NCBI GenBank assembly: GCA_020137815.1 | Contig: CM035355.1 | Location: 595,451 to 659,450 of the forward strand | DNA: 64,000 nt | Direction: 5' to 3' | Source of the DNA: Hormiphora californensis | Taxonomy: Eukaryota > Ctenophora > Tentaculata > Cydippida > Pleurobrachiidae | The notes under the pieces: model-generated | The model's input: the letters and a program-made list of their open reading frames with translations, nothing else | What the model was told of the DNA's origin: nothing | Databases searched by the model: none | In this document: positions 1 through 11,305 of the stretch, in pieces | How the letters are laid out: every line of letters begins with the position of its first letter | Numbering within the stretch: position 1 is the first letter of the stretch | Program-made: the position numbers and the translations under genes

Positions 1-107
1 AATCGAGAAATATTAAAAGTTCAATTTAGTGAAAGAACGAAGTCTCTAGCTTACTCCAGTGAGGTGCTATAGCATTTCTACGCCGTGAGGTGCTATCGTG
101 AGGTGCC

Positions 108-1448
108 CACGGCGTGCCTGGTGAAATTTTAACACGACCTAGCATGCGACGGGAAACCACCACTTGTACGTGGTAGCTGAGGGTCTACAGAATGGCGCTA
201 CGGTGCGGGAAAAAACATTCCATTCCCTAAAATCCTTTTTTTTACTTTTATTTGATTTGGGTCAAAATTGGCTATATTAAACGTGGTCCCGAAAAATCCA
301 TAATGACTTAGCACACGAAATATGTCACCCCCACCTATTTTTGCACGTAGAATCGATTGCCGTTGAAGTCGAATCTCTAAAATGACTGTAAAATGGTCAA
401 AAGTTGATTTTTTACCATTTTTTGGAGGTTTTTGGCCCCTAAACCATTGAAAACGTTGAGATAGGAATTTGAAACTAGTGCCAATCGTTAAAATGGTCAT
501 TTTTCTACCAAGAACCAAGTTTTCGTGTATATCCGATTTATGGTTAGATTTGGGCAAATTGTTGAAATCTGCCAACTAGGAGAACCGTAACTTGATTTTC
601 TTGTTTTTTGGATTTTGGCATTTTTGACAAACTTCTGATTGAAATGGTCAATCGGGACCATGCTTAAGTTGTTTATGGGACAAATTTCGACTAAAATCCA
701 AGATTTCATACCAATCCAATAACAGATCGTTGATTTATAGAAAATTTAAGTAGGCAAAACGGTCAAAATAAGCAAGAAAAGTTGTCATTTTGACCGTTTT
801 GCCTACTTAAATTTTCTATAAATCAACGATCTGTTATTGGATTGGTATGAAATCTTGGATTTTAGTCGAAATTTGTCCCATAAACAACTTAAGCATGGTC
901 CCGATTGACCATTTCAATCAGAAGTTTGTCAAAAATGCCAAAATCCAAAAAACAAGAAAATCAAGTTACGGTTCTCCTAGTTGGCAGATTTCAACAATTT
1001 GCCCAAATCTAACCATAAATCGGATATACACGAAAACTTGGTTCTTGGTAGAAAAATGACCATTTTAACGATTGGCACTAGTTTCAAATTCCTATCTCAA
1101 CGTTTTCAATGGTTTAGGGGCCAAAAACCTCCAAAAAATGGTAAAAAATCAACTTTTGACCATTTTACAGTCATTTTAGAGATTCGACTTCAACGGCAAT
1201 CGATTCTACGTGCAAAAATAGGTGGGGGTGACATATTTCGTGTGCTAAGTCATTATGGATTTTTCGGGACCACGTTTAATATAGCCAATTTTGACCCAAA
1301 TCAAATAAAAGTAAAAAAAAAGATTTTAGGGAATGGAATGTTTTTTCCCGCACCGTAGCGCCATTCTGTAGACCCTCAGCTACCACGTACAAGTGGTGGT
1401 TTCCCGTCGCATGCTAGGTCGTGTTAAAATTTCACCAGGCACGCCGTG
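108..1448. repeat. 1.3 kb near-perfect palindrome (foldback element)
   Basis: The left arm (about 108-770) is the reverse complement of the right arm (about 789-1448), with a loop of under 20 bp near 771-788. Peptides read from the two arms on opposite strands are identical except for one Arg/Lys change, so the arms are almost identical. The outer ends read CACGGCGTGCCTGG and CCAGGCACGCCGTG. TGCC lies next to both ends and could be a short target duplication. The open frames inside (125 and 70 codons) resemble no family I know and are probably chance. It lies in an intron, or upstream, of the receptor gene that follows. A foldback transposon is likely; an assembly artefact is the alternative. 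Confidence 0.9.
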
Positions 1449-1752
1449 TGCCCCCGATTTGTAGAAATACCGTTTGATCAAAAATCTCCAAACTTTCAGA
1501 AATGGTGGGGATATTTCTCACTCATCAGATGAGGTGAAAACCATGGAAAAATTTACTCATTTGGTGAGGTGCAAGCCGATTTTAGAGCTAAAAGTTTACT
1601 CACTAGGGGTCAAATGAGTAAATAAAGAATTGAAACTTGGCATAAAGCAAGATTAGACAATTTCCCTCCTGATTTACCGAAAATTTGCTCTAAAAATTAT
1701 TCGAAGAGGTATATATACCTCTTCGAACAATTCTCAAATCTTTAATCCTCAG

Positions 1753-3454
1753 ACCGTACTCGCTGGGCCTCTTTGAGTGTGTCTGCAATTGGAATATCGA
1801 TGGAGTGATGGGTGACCCGGGACAAGTCCTTAACTTTCTAATCGTCTTATTCTACATGATTCTCCCTATAACCGTCACCAACTTTCTAACAATCTTCTCA
1901 TCACTTTGGATCATCGTCTTTTTACTGAAGAAAAACCTTCGGGTAAGCAATTATTTCTACTTGTTGACTGGGATTGAGGTAGGAACTACCCGCGATATTT
2001 CATATTGATATCACCATTATAAGCTGCCAGTTATAGGGTCCTGAACAATTAGTATGCTCTATCTATATTTGGTATTGGTAACTAACTAAATCCATTTCTC
2101 TGCAGGTAAAAAGGAAGACTTATACGCGATCAGACTCAGCGACTATTGGGGACTACCAAATGCTACAACCGCCAGGTTCTGATGCTAAAGCAAAGGGTAT
2201 TGCCAGCGCTATGTCAACTGTGTCCAACAGGGTGTTTGCCACACCGGTACTGAACATTAGAAAGGCCCAGGTGACACTGACAACGGATCCTAAAGTTAAA
2301 CGGTTAGTTATTAATTGATTGTGTTCAGTATGTTCTCTTTTTATTCCATTGTTTGTTTATATTTCGTTATCTGTTGTTGAACGTGGTTGTATCTCTCAGT
2401 GAATCATCTAAACTACCCGTCCCACTTTCATTGAATACCTCCCCCCACAGAGCATGTGTGACGATGCTATTTATTATTTTACTACAACTCTGCTGTTATT
2501 CGGTCGTTCAGTTCATGATTATCGACAATATTCTGTGGAGGGTCTTCAAGAAAAATATCCTAAATCACAAAGTAAGCGCTCAGTACCATACTACGGTATT
2601 ATTTGGTTCGTACCCTACTTTTTGTTATTCTACGCATCATCTCTCAACAATCTAACTACTTGAGAGTTGAGGCTACTGGCTAGATGACAAACAACCCAAC
2701 TACATCAGCTTTACCAGACAACTATGTTATGTCCTAACCAGATAGAATTATACATTTAAACCAGATATAACTGTCTAACCCTCCCTTCCCCATCCCCGAC
2801 AAATATATCCCCTTCCCTAAACCCAACCACGCGGTGACACTTAGGACACGGAAAGGTTGCAAGAAAAAGCCTAACCACATCTCTCTCAAACCTAACCCCA
2901 TCTCTCTCAAACCTAACCCCAGCGCGCGCAAACCGAACCGCAGCGCGAGCAAACCGAACCCCAGCGCGCTCAAACCTAACCCATCTCGCTCAAACCTAAC
3001 CCCATCTCTGCGAAAACTTAACCCCATCGCGCTAAAACCGAACCCCATCGCTCGCAAACCGAAACCCCAGCGCGCGAAAACCGAACCCCAGCGCTCTCAA
3101 ACCTAACCCCATCTCTCTAAAACCTAACCCCATCTCTCTCAAACCTAACCCCATCTCTCTCAAACCTAACCTCATCTCTCTCAAACCTAACCCCATCTCT
3201 CTAAATCTAACCGCTCTTCCAAAACTAACCACTCTTCAAAACCTAACCACCTCCCCCTCCTCCAGATACACCACAAGTACCCATGGATGTCTCAGATCAT
3301 GCTAAACTACCCTCTCTACATGCTGGTCTTCTCCATCTTCATCCCCTTTGTGATACACTTCAGGATGACACGGATGGTGAGGCCTGCACAACATGACACT
3401 CGGACACTAGTCAGCCATGTCCACCAGCTGTTACGGTTCAAAACTTCTGGGTAG
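1753..3454 (+). CDS. Class A-like 7TM receptor, C-terminal half (TM5-TM7)
   Basis: Four exons join in phase: 1753-1942, 2106-2302, 2451-2571 and 3266-3454, ending in TAG. The first begins after a CAG acceptor and encodes an extracellular-loop-2-like stretch with Cys and Trp (ECVCNWN), then a hydrophobic helix with a central proline (FYMILPITV) that fits TM5. Exon 2 is a polar Ser/Thr/Lys-rich segment, fitting intracellular loop 3. Exon 3 carries a TM6-like helix (MLFIILLQLCCYSVVQ). Exon 4 carries a last helix ending IPFVIHFRM, which resembles a degenerate NPxxY followed by the basic helix-8 start. TM1-TM4 are not seen and should lie left of the window. The ligand is unknown. The general architecture resembles the intact receptor at 14179-15477. 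Assignment to class A is inference; the membrane topology and splice phases are seen directly. Confidence 0.65.
2870..3250. repeat. Intronic ~20-bp minisatellite
   Basis: About 18 diverged copies of a ~20-bp unit (consensus AACCTAACCCCATCTCTCTC) fill the last intron of the receptor gene up to its final acceptor. Open frames through it on both strands are low-complexity shadows. The AACCTAACCCC core resembles telomeric repeats by chance, but the unit is not a telomere repeat. Confidence 0.85.
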
Positions 3455-3474
3455 AGAGAGACAGAGAGAGAGAA

Positions 3475-3505
<31 letters not shown>

Positions 3506-3518
3506 AGGGAGTGAGAGA

Positions 3519-3575
<57 letters not shown>

Positions 3576-3606
3576 AGAGATACATTGAGAGATACAGTGA
3601 GAGAGT
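3451..3606. repeat. (GA)n microsatellite in receptor 3' UTR
   Basis: An interrupted GA run begins right at the stop codon of the receptor gene and would form the start of its 3' UTR. An ATTAAA at 3671 is a possible polyadenylation signal for that transcript. Confidence 0.85.
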
Positions 3607-4125
3607 TAGATTGACGAAGCAGAGAGACCATGAAGGACAGAAACATTCCATAGAGACTATTACACCCCAAATTAAAAGGACAATTATTTATTTTGTTGAT
3701 TGTTATAAAAAGTTTCAATTGTTCGTTACCGTAATACAATAGTTCTTTTGATTTAAATTGGCTCAGTGCCATTGTAAAATATAAAATGGTGGGTTGAGAC
3801 TCACTAATCACTATATTATCTCATCTTATCTTCACTTCCTTGCTCAACAAGCATCTTGCTCTTATCTGTTTAATCGCAGCTATTAAACAGCAGCACCTGT
3901 CAGAAGCGAATAAGACAAATACCTATCACATGTTCTCTCCACGTAGGCAACTGTCTCATTTCTTGTTTCTGTCACCGTCATCTCAGCTGTGGGTATCAGC
4001 GCAGTGGGTCTTGGTGGGTCTCAGTAAGTCTCGGTGAGTTTCTGTCAAAGTCAGTCTGAACCAGAAATCATAACAGGGGAAGGTCTGACAGGTCTGACCG
4101 TCTGAGGGGTCCGTATAATATATAA

Positions 4126-6615
4126 TCAACTGATAAGTGTAGCCGCTATGATATTTGCCCAGACAATTAGTGTAATTGGTGAAGTTAGGAGGGAGGAGGA
4201 GGAGGAGCGGAGAGTGAACGATTCTGTCGTACACTGTACCACAGAGAGGGGAGGGTCCCACGCTGCTAAACCGTCTGAGAGGGTGGTACAGGGTGTCTTT
4301 ATTAAACTTTGAAAGGTTGAAAATGATCTTCCAACAATGTGTTTGTACAGAAACTGAGAAGTAAGGTTTGTTGTGGGTACTCACCCCCAGTACCAATGGT
4401 TCTGCACTCTCTGAACCCGACCCCCACTAAATTATACTCCGAGCTGTTACACCGTACTGTCACAGTGTCCCCAGCCCCAAACAGGCCCGTGCCACTGTCT
4501 GGGCTGGAGGATGAAGGTGCGAGCTCTGTGTTGGACAGAGCCAGTGTGGGGTCCGTACATCCCGCTGTAAAATATAGGTGGGTTTTTGAGAAGCATCGGG
4601 GCTGTTTCAGGCCGTAAAAGCAGGGAGATACATCAAATCAAAACGCAGTGTACACTCAGTGTACAGTCGGACCCCGATTTACCGGGAAGATAAAACCCTT
4701 TCCCCCGAGCATCCCGGTAAATCGGGGTGCGACTGTAGTTTCTAATAGTTACCTTTGCAGTTTCGATAATTACCCTCCGTCAGAGTTGGTTCATAACCGC
4801 TCAAACCACACAGGGTTTTAGAGGAACGCCCATAAGATTCCCTAGTTACGCCATAACCCACGGAACATGCCAACGAAATGTCTGGAGCGAGAGTTGGATA
4901 TGTGTTTAAACAGTGGTTAAGATGCTTTCCAGCAGTCTGACACAAAGGTAAATCTCAGAAACCCATTTCCTTATATTACTCATTAAATTAAATTCTTTTT
5001 CCCCAAAATATACTGATGCCAGTATGTCATGTCAGTCTCTGGTTGAGAATGACGTGATTCCTCACCTAGAAGATACTTTATTGCTCTGCTAAAAGGGTTA
5101 AATTGAAATTGGCTCCCATTACTCATCATCAGCACCTACTCGATTTATCATTCCTAGACTGTCTCAGTCTTTGATCACGCACAAATACTATCTCATAATG
5201 TCATGCACTGAGTTGGTTATCTATGGCAGCCCATTTCTATATTTGCTAAATAAAAACTCAAACTGAAAAGGGGTTCCCACTTGTATTGGTTTATACGAAA
5301 TTCCCCACGGTTTAGACCAACCCCGGCCCCCTGATGAGATCTGTCTGGCGGCACCAGACCCCGATTTCATTCTCAAATGCGACAGTGCGTTCAGATGGGG
5401 TCTGCGGAGCCAGACAAGATGAGATAGAGATTTAATTTGAAGGTTCAATTTGAAGTTTTTAGTAGTTAGTGGTTAGGAAGAGCATGTCGAGACACAACTC
5501 TCCAACTCTAACCTCCAAATTTGAAGTCTCGATCTCATCAGGGGGTGGAGCTATGATCGTGGGAAATTTTACAAAACCCAATACAAGTGGGGACCATTTT
5601 GAGTTTTACCTTTTACCACTTTACCAGCGTTTTCCTAAGACAATAAAATACATTTTGGCCCACCCTCAGAATCAGTCGCACTTTTCCCGCCCTGTACATG
5701 TGTCATGTACGGAAGGGGCGGACATTTATTTGGGTGGTTCTACGCGCGCGAGTACACAAATGTACATTGTATTCCAGACACTCGCGCGAATTTCGTGTCC
5801 CCATCCTGGACACAGAAGTTCACGACAGTGCACATCTAGAGTCTCCGGTTTTGTGTCCCGTCTATTTTATCTGACTCACCTAGACTTAGATCCCTGACAA
5901 CCGGAGCCTTGAAGGTGTTAATCTCTTTAGACCCTTTCGGGTAAGACACGTCCATATTGACTCTAGATAAAAACACCGGGTCCAGATTAGGGCATCCCCT
6001 GGCACACCAATTTGTCTCCGATGTGAATATATCGGGTTTAATTGTTCCCGAATCACACCACACTTTTATCCGGCCACTGTATTTATCCAGATAGTCTCCT
6101 ACCGGGGATTTCAAGGGATACAAATAGTTCAATGTGTGTAAAAATTAACTAAATTTCAACATGAACACAACAGGTTCTACCTAGTTGTTATATGTGAACC
6201 TATTATAATTCTCACCTGCTGTGGGAAGAGACTCCTTGGTTTCAGGATCATAGTTTCCCATGACTCTGAACTTGTTCATAAACGTCCATGTGTCAATCTG
6301 AGAGAGGGAAAGAATGGTGGAAATATATCATACTGTTTCGTAAATTACAGCCTAGCCGACCACCAGGATTACGTAAAACGAGCGCCCCTGACACCCGTTA
6401 TTGGTTTCTCACAGTTTGGGGTTGGTCAGACTTGTAGGAGCTACATAACAGCTACATAAGCAGTCGATTGTATAATACCTGGCACTGAGCGGTGATCCAA
6501 CCCCCATCCAAGATGGCAGTCCCGTCTGTGGCAAGGGCGGGTTTAGAGGGGTCTGGGTTGGCGTTCTCTAATGTCACCTCGTATCGCCACTGGTTGGGCA
6601 GCAGACAATTCACGC
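4126..6615 (-). CDS. Sushi/CCP-repeat cell-surface protein, C-terminal exons
   Basis: Minus-strand exons in transcript order: 6479-6615, 6216-6297, 5880-6098, 4753-4936, 4385-4564 and 4126-4274 (stop TGA at 4126-4128). Most junctions keep phase; the step from 5880 to 4936 does not, so an exon is missing or a splice site is wrong there. The segments carry CCP hallmarks: spaced Cys, Gly and aromatic residues, for example IKVWCDSGT, DISLACSVGYG, DTVTVRCNSSEYNLVG and a closing Trp-Pro-Cys motif WDPPLSVVQC. The last exon ends in a Ser-rich spacer and a hydrophobic tail (ITLIVWANIIAATLIS) that stops at once, like a GPI-attachment signal or a C-terminal anchor. The start is not found; exons right of 6615 were not recognised. 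CCP proteins usually act in adhesion or complement-like recognition; the partner here is unknown. Confidence 0.65.
4664..4735. mobile_element. 72-bp MITE with Tigger/pogo-like ends, TA-flanked
   Basis: The left end CAGTCGGACCCCGATTTACC and right end GGTAAATCGGGGTGCGACTG are near-perfect inverted repeats. TA lies on both sides (4662-4663 and 4736-4737), fitting a TA target duplication of the Tc1/mariner/pogo superfamily. It sits in an intron of the sushi gene. Related ends occur at 24287-24332 and 41582. Confidence 0.85.
5248..5623. repeat. Imperfect inverted repeat with a nested hairpin MITE
   Basis: The reverse complement of about 5248-5340 matches 5530-5623: both contain GATCTCATCAGGGGG and CCAATACAAGTGGG in the same order. 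The arms are clearly diverged. A smaller hairpin element (5342-5416) lies at the inner edge of the left arm. It sits in an intron of the sushi gene where an exon is expected but not found. Confidence 0.7.
5342..5416. mobile_element. Hairpin MITE, copy 1 (TGTCTGGCGGC family)
   Basis: Inverted termini TGTCTGGCGGCACCAGACCCC and GGGGTCTGCGGAGCCAGACA. The same design, with a similar internal CATCTGAG...GACAGTGCG stretch, recurs at 7155-7233 and 7674-7737. Confidence 0.75.
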
Positions 6616-7154
6616 CTGGGGGGGGGGGGGGGTAACAGGCCCTGGAGACATTTTCTAGACAGCCCAAACCTCGTATAATTTACCCAATCCCTCAGGTCCT
6701 CATCAACCTAATGTCAACTGATGGAAGCTGTCATTTAGGTCTGATTAACCAGATTGTCAGTTACTATAGCAACCAATCATATAATTAAACCTACCAAACC
6801 ATATACTTTACCTACTCTTATGATTATGTGTCGCCGGCCGAAATGCCATGGCATTTAAGAATCTCTTATAGTTACCCATATCTTGTTTCTCTGATCCCCT
6901 CTCCCTTTCTCCCTCCCTCTCTATCTACCCCTCTCTCTCTATCTATTCGACAACCTGGTAACTCTTCAGAAAGAGATCATTCTAGAACACACCACACATC
7001 CCTCTTAAAACAAAATTCTCGACAGCATGATTGACATGACAGACATCCCAAATTGTCAGATGACGACAATCTCACAGACAGTTAGAGTTATATTCTGTCG
7101 AACGATGGATGACATATTACTTGTTTGAGTTCGACACATATCAACTTCACGATC
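6616..7154. other. Intergenic or intron, no gene recognised
   Basis: It holds a G homopolymer (6619-6632) just beside the sushi exon acceptor and CT-rich sequence at 6895-6945. Upstream exons of the sushi gene may lie here or further right, but none showed a CCP signature. Confidence 0.5.
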
Positions 7155-7233
7155 TGTCTGGCGCCGCGACCCCATCTGAGCACACTGTCGCACGCTCAGA
7201 TTAGAATCAAATGGGGTATAGCGCCGCCATACA
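7155..7233. mobile_element. Hairpin MITE, copy 2
   Basis: Ends TGTCTGGCGCCGCGACCCCA and TGGGGTATAGCGCCGCCATACA are imperfect inverted repeats matching copies 1 and 3. GATC sits just outside both ends. Confidence 0.7.
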
Positions 7234-7673
7234 GATCAAGATCAGCTTTGTACTTAATTACCCCTTGGTACATCTCCCTGCATTCTCTCAACAAAACCAA
7301 CCCTGTACCAAATCCATTGCCCCATTAGCTCATTTTATCTTGAACCCAATGGACCTCTTGTTGAGTACCCAACAAAGGGTCCCCATATCCTGGCCCCACG
7401 GCCCACACAGTAGATCCCGGACCCCACACTCACTTCCATGAACAGAGAGGGGAAGGTAACAGAGTACAAGAGCAAACAAAACACCTGGCATGGCTAAAAA
7501 AGGGATAGACTGCAGAGAGTGTGTCTGTCCGATGCTGTGTCAGCAAATCAATCAAGAACTTCTTCTGGCTTAGTTTTGTTGTTCAAGTTTAGGTTGACAT
7601 CGCCAGAAAGGTGATTTGTGGGGTGTTCGAAAAGTCAGTCAAATTCTGTCAGAGCATTGGCAATGTCGAGAAC

Positions 7674-7737
7674 TGTCTGGCGGCGCCGACTCGATCTGAG
7701 CTACTGGGAATCAAACGGTATCTGGTGCCGCCTGACA
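7674..7737. mobile_element. Hairpin MITE, copy 3
   Basis: Ends TGTCTGGCGGCGCCGACTCG and GGTATCTGGTGCCGCCTGACA. It lies about 100 bp downstream of the probable polyadenylation signal of the ANKFN1-like gene. Confidence 0.7.
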
Positions 7738-7833
7738 AGCCAGTAAAAGTATATTGGATGTGTTTGCCAAGCAGGTTTATTGTTTGCTCTTGGTTGGGTA
7801 CAAAAAAAAGTGTGCAAGTTTCACAAATCACAG

Positions 7834-7839
7834 TTTATT
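7834..7839 (-). promoter_or_regulatory. Probable polyadenylation signal of the ANKFN1-like gene
   Basis: TTTATT on the plus strand reads AATAAA on the minus strand, about 50 bp downstream of the TAG stop of the gene at 7887. Confidence 0.65.
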
Positions 7840-7886
7840 AAAGCTGAATCAAATAAAAACAGAAATTAAAAATCAATGAAAACTCA

Positions 7887-10800
7887 CTAAACCTCACCAT
7901 CACCACCACCACTAGACACACTCGGTGTCTGTGCCAGTCTAATTTGAAACCTGGCACTAACCCAGGGCTCCCCCAGCTGCAGGACAGGAACATTGTCTGG
8001 TATTTGGTGGAGGACATTGCTAACCGTCACAACCAATCTAAAATCCCCGACCTCATCACTAACAGGAAGTGCTTGTCGTCTGAGTTTCCTGGCCACACTG
8101 TTTATGACGTCACGTGATTTAGTGGAGCTTGTTATGTGGAGTTTGATACATGGAGCAGGGACCACTAGATCTCCCGAGCTGTAGATCCTGACTACCCCAC
8201 TGGATCTATCTAGCGTGTCCGTTACACTGGTAGCCGGTGAGGATGGGGAGAGGAGATCTGAGATGGATCGGAGGGAATCTGAATTCTCAGTCATCAGATC
8301 AGCGAGGACGTTACTGAAAGTACAGTATTGCGCCCAAACATCATTGACCGTGTCGTACACACTCTTTATCTGGGTCTGGTTCTTCTTTAACTCCGCACAC
8401 CGGTCACTATTTATAGTCTGGCGGATCTGCTGCGTGAGTAACGCGTGACATGTACTCACGTGACCAATGGTGTGTAAGATGGACCGCGTGAGTTCCTCCC
8501 CTGCTACTATGTTCAGCAAGATCTCATAATTCTGTAGTGGCACAGATATAGTTCCCTCCGTATCGGCATCTACACCGAGCGGGGAAACAACAGCGGGGGG
8601 AACTATCAATATCACACTAGCTCGACCGACCTCGACTATAGTCTTAGTGTAGATCGAGTAACTATCAATGTCTGATAGAGTATCCTGGAGCCTTGATAGT
8701 AGAGTACACGCCGCGGCAGAGACTTGACGGCACAGCACTGAATTGTCATTACCCATAGTTAGGGATCTCCACTCGTCCGACGTTACATGCCCATTCTCCC
8801 TCACATACTCAATAGGGGGTAAAAGTGGGGATGATTTATCGACCACAATCTCCAAATCCTCTCCCTTCATCTTGAATTGCAATAACCCCACAAATAACCC
8901 TGGGGTTTGGGACACACTGAATCGAGTATAGAGCGTCTGGAGATCAGCCGCGTTGAGATGTGCTATATCAAAAGCATCCCTCGGCTGAACTGCACTGGTG
9001 GTGAGGGATGAAAGGGGTTTCAGGGAGACTGAGGTGAATGGTGGTGATGTCATATCCACAGTTTTAATCAGCAGTATCAGTAGTTGTCCCTCTCGTTTAA
9101 CTAGTCTGTAGTAGGGCACACCAAGGTCAGTACAACTGAGACATTCCTGGAGGTAGATCGCCCCACTGAGGATCTTATACCTCAACCCAATCCCGCCTAC
9201 ATCTTGGCACTGAGCCAATTCGTCCCTGAGTTGGGAGGTACCCTGCCATCCGGACACGGCATGCTTGAAGAGCCATGTTAGTTCTGTTTCTGCAGAGGGC
9301 GCTGTGACTAGTCCTTCAACCTCTACTGTTGGTAGTTTATCCGCCTCTGTTAGGAGGACTTTACCGGCGGGGGTGCAGTGTAAAACTGAGAGGTATAGAC
9401 ACCTGAAAGAGATGTAGAGATTAGAGATATAATGAGAGTGAGGAAAGAAGTAGAGGCACTTAGTTAAGTGGTGAATAATTTTAATTTCGATCGTATGCTT
9501 GGGGTAAATTTTTTGTCAGCATGATAACTTCTGTTCATGCGATACACATTATTTGGATAACTTCTGTCATCTGATTATTTCACCATCCCGCCGCTCTTAA
9601 TCGGTTGAATATTTCTCGCTGATAATATTGAGAAACTACCAGTACCCACACTGTCATAGCAAAAGCTTTTAGTATATTTCTTGGGATCAAAGTATTATGT
9701 AGAAAATCGAGACAAATTCAAATGATACCATGGTGCCATTTTAACGTGATGGTATATTTCATTCCCTCTTCCTCACTCTAGAAAATATTTCTTCATATAT
9801 AATACCAGGGAACTCAAACATGCATCCTTTCAATGTTCATTATTTCACGAGGGAAATTTTCAAAATCTCAATCAATTTCTAATATTATTTATTTAGGTTG
9901 GGCACATCGGAATTTTAATTTCGGGGGAATATAAATTTCTGCAATTCCTTCAGCAATACCTCTCCGCAGTGGTATCACAGAATTAGGATGTCTCTAGGTA
10001 GCTCTGTGTCTCGACATGATCCTTAACAGCTTCACAGTTACCCTGTTATGTGGTTTAAGCCTCCTACCCAAAGTTCTCAGAAATTCTCGTAACCACTTTA
10101 GTAATATCTCCCTACTCGTAACCACTTTAGTAATATCTCCCTATTTAATTTCACCAAGTGAAGCAGAGGTTCCCATACTCTCTCTGTGTAGTGTGGACTC
10201 AACGAAATGGGTAATGATCATATAACTCGTCAACGTAACTACAAACCTATTGAGAGTTTTGACGAATTTCGGTGAGCTGAAAATCCTGCTCAGACTCTTG
10301 TTCCGCGTTTTGGTTTTGGAGGGAGTGGCAGTCATGAGATGGGGGAAGAGAGAGCTGTAGTTGGTCCGCATATCGGAGAGACATTTGGAGATGGTTGAGA
10401 GGTGTGTTATTGTGTCGGGTAGTCTCTGGTTACAGTCTGACCAATGAGATGGACGGCACCTGGGAGAGAGGGCGGTTAGTGGGTGGGTTAGGGGTTAGTG
10501 GGTGGGGAGGGCGGTTAGTGGGTGGGGGATGACACCTGGGAGAGAGGGCGGTTTGTGGGTGGGTTAGGGGTTAGTGGGTGGGGGAGGGCGGTTAGTGGGT
10601 GGGGGGATGACACCTGGGAGAGAGGGCGGTTAGTGGGTGGGTTAGGGGTTAGTGGGTGGGGGAGGGCGGTTAGTGAGTGGGTTAGGGGTTAGTGGGTGGG
10701 GGAGGGCGGTTAGTGGGTGGGGACGACACCTAGGAGAGAGGGCAGTTAGTGGGTGGGTTAGGGGTTAGTGGGTGGGGGAGGGCGGTTAGTGAGTGGGTTA

Positions 10801-11258
10801 GGGGTTAGTGGGTGGGGACGACACCTATATAGGAGAGAGGGCGGTTAGTGGGTGGGGGAGGGCGGTTAGTGGGTGGGGGAGGGCGGTTAGTGGGTGGGGG
10901 AGGGGTTAGTGGGTGGGGACGACACCTAGGAGAGAGGGCGGTTAGTGGGAACCGGGAGGGTTAGTGGATACTGGATGGGTTAGTGGTTAGGGGTCCGCAA
11001 TGGGTTATAATAGTAGTTACTAGTTAGTGGCTAGTATTTTAGTAAATGGGTCAGGAAGATAGGTAGGGGAATAATGAGGGGTGTTATAGCGGTGAGTATT
11101 TTGGGAAAGGGGAAATGCTTTTGTTGTTTATGTCAATGGTATAATTTACAGATTTGGTCCCCATAAATATTCAGAACCCATTATTGATGATTGCAATACA
11201 TTAGCCATCGTGAATGTCCAGGTTGACCTCTTAGCGGGATAAAGAGGGATAAAGGGCG

Positions 11259-11305
<47 letters not shown>

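Noticed and set aside
198-1358. Mirror-image 125- and 70-codon frames in the palindrome
   Set aside because: They exist on both arms only because the arms are inverted copies; composition is not protein-like and no motif is present.
2734-3232. Repetitive frames rich in Leu/Gly/Arg or Lys/Pro/Asn
   Set aside because: They are translations of the 20-bp minisatellite in an intron.
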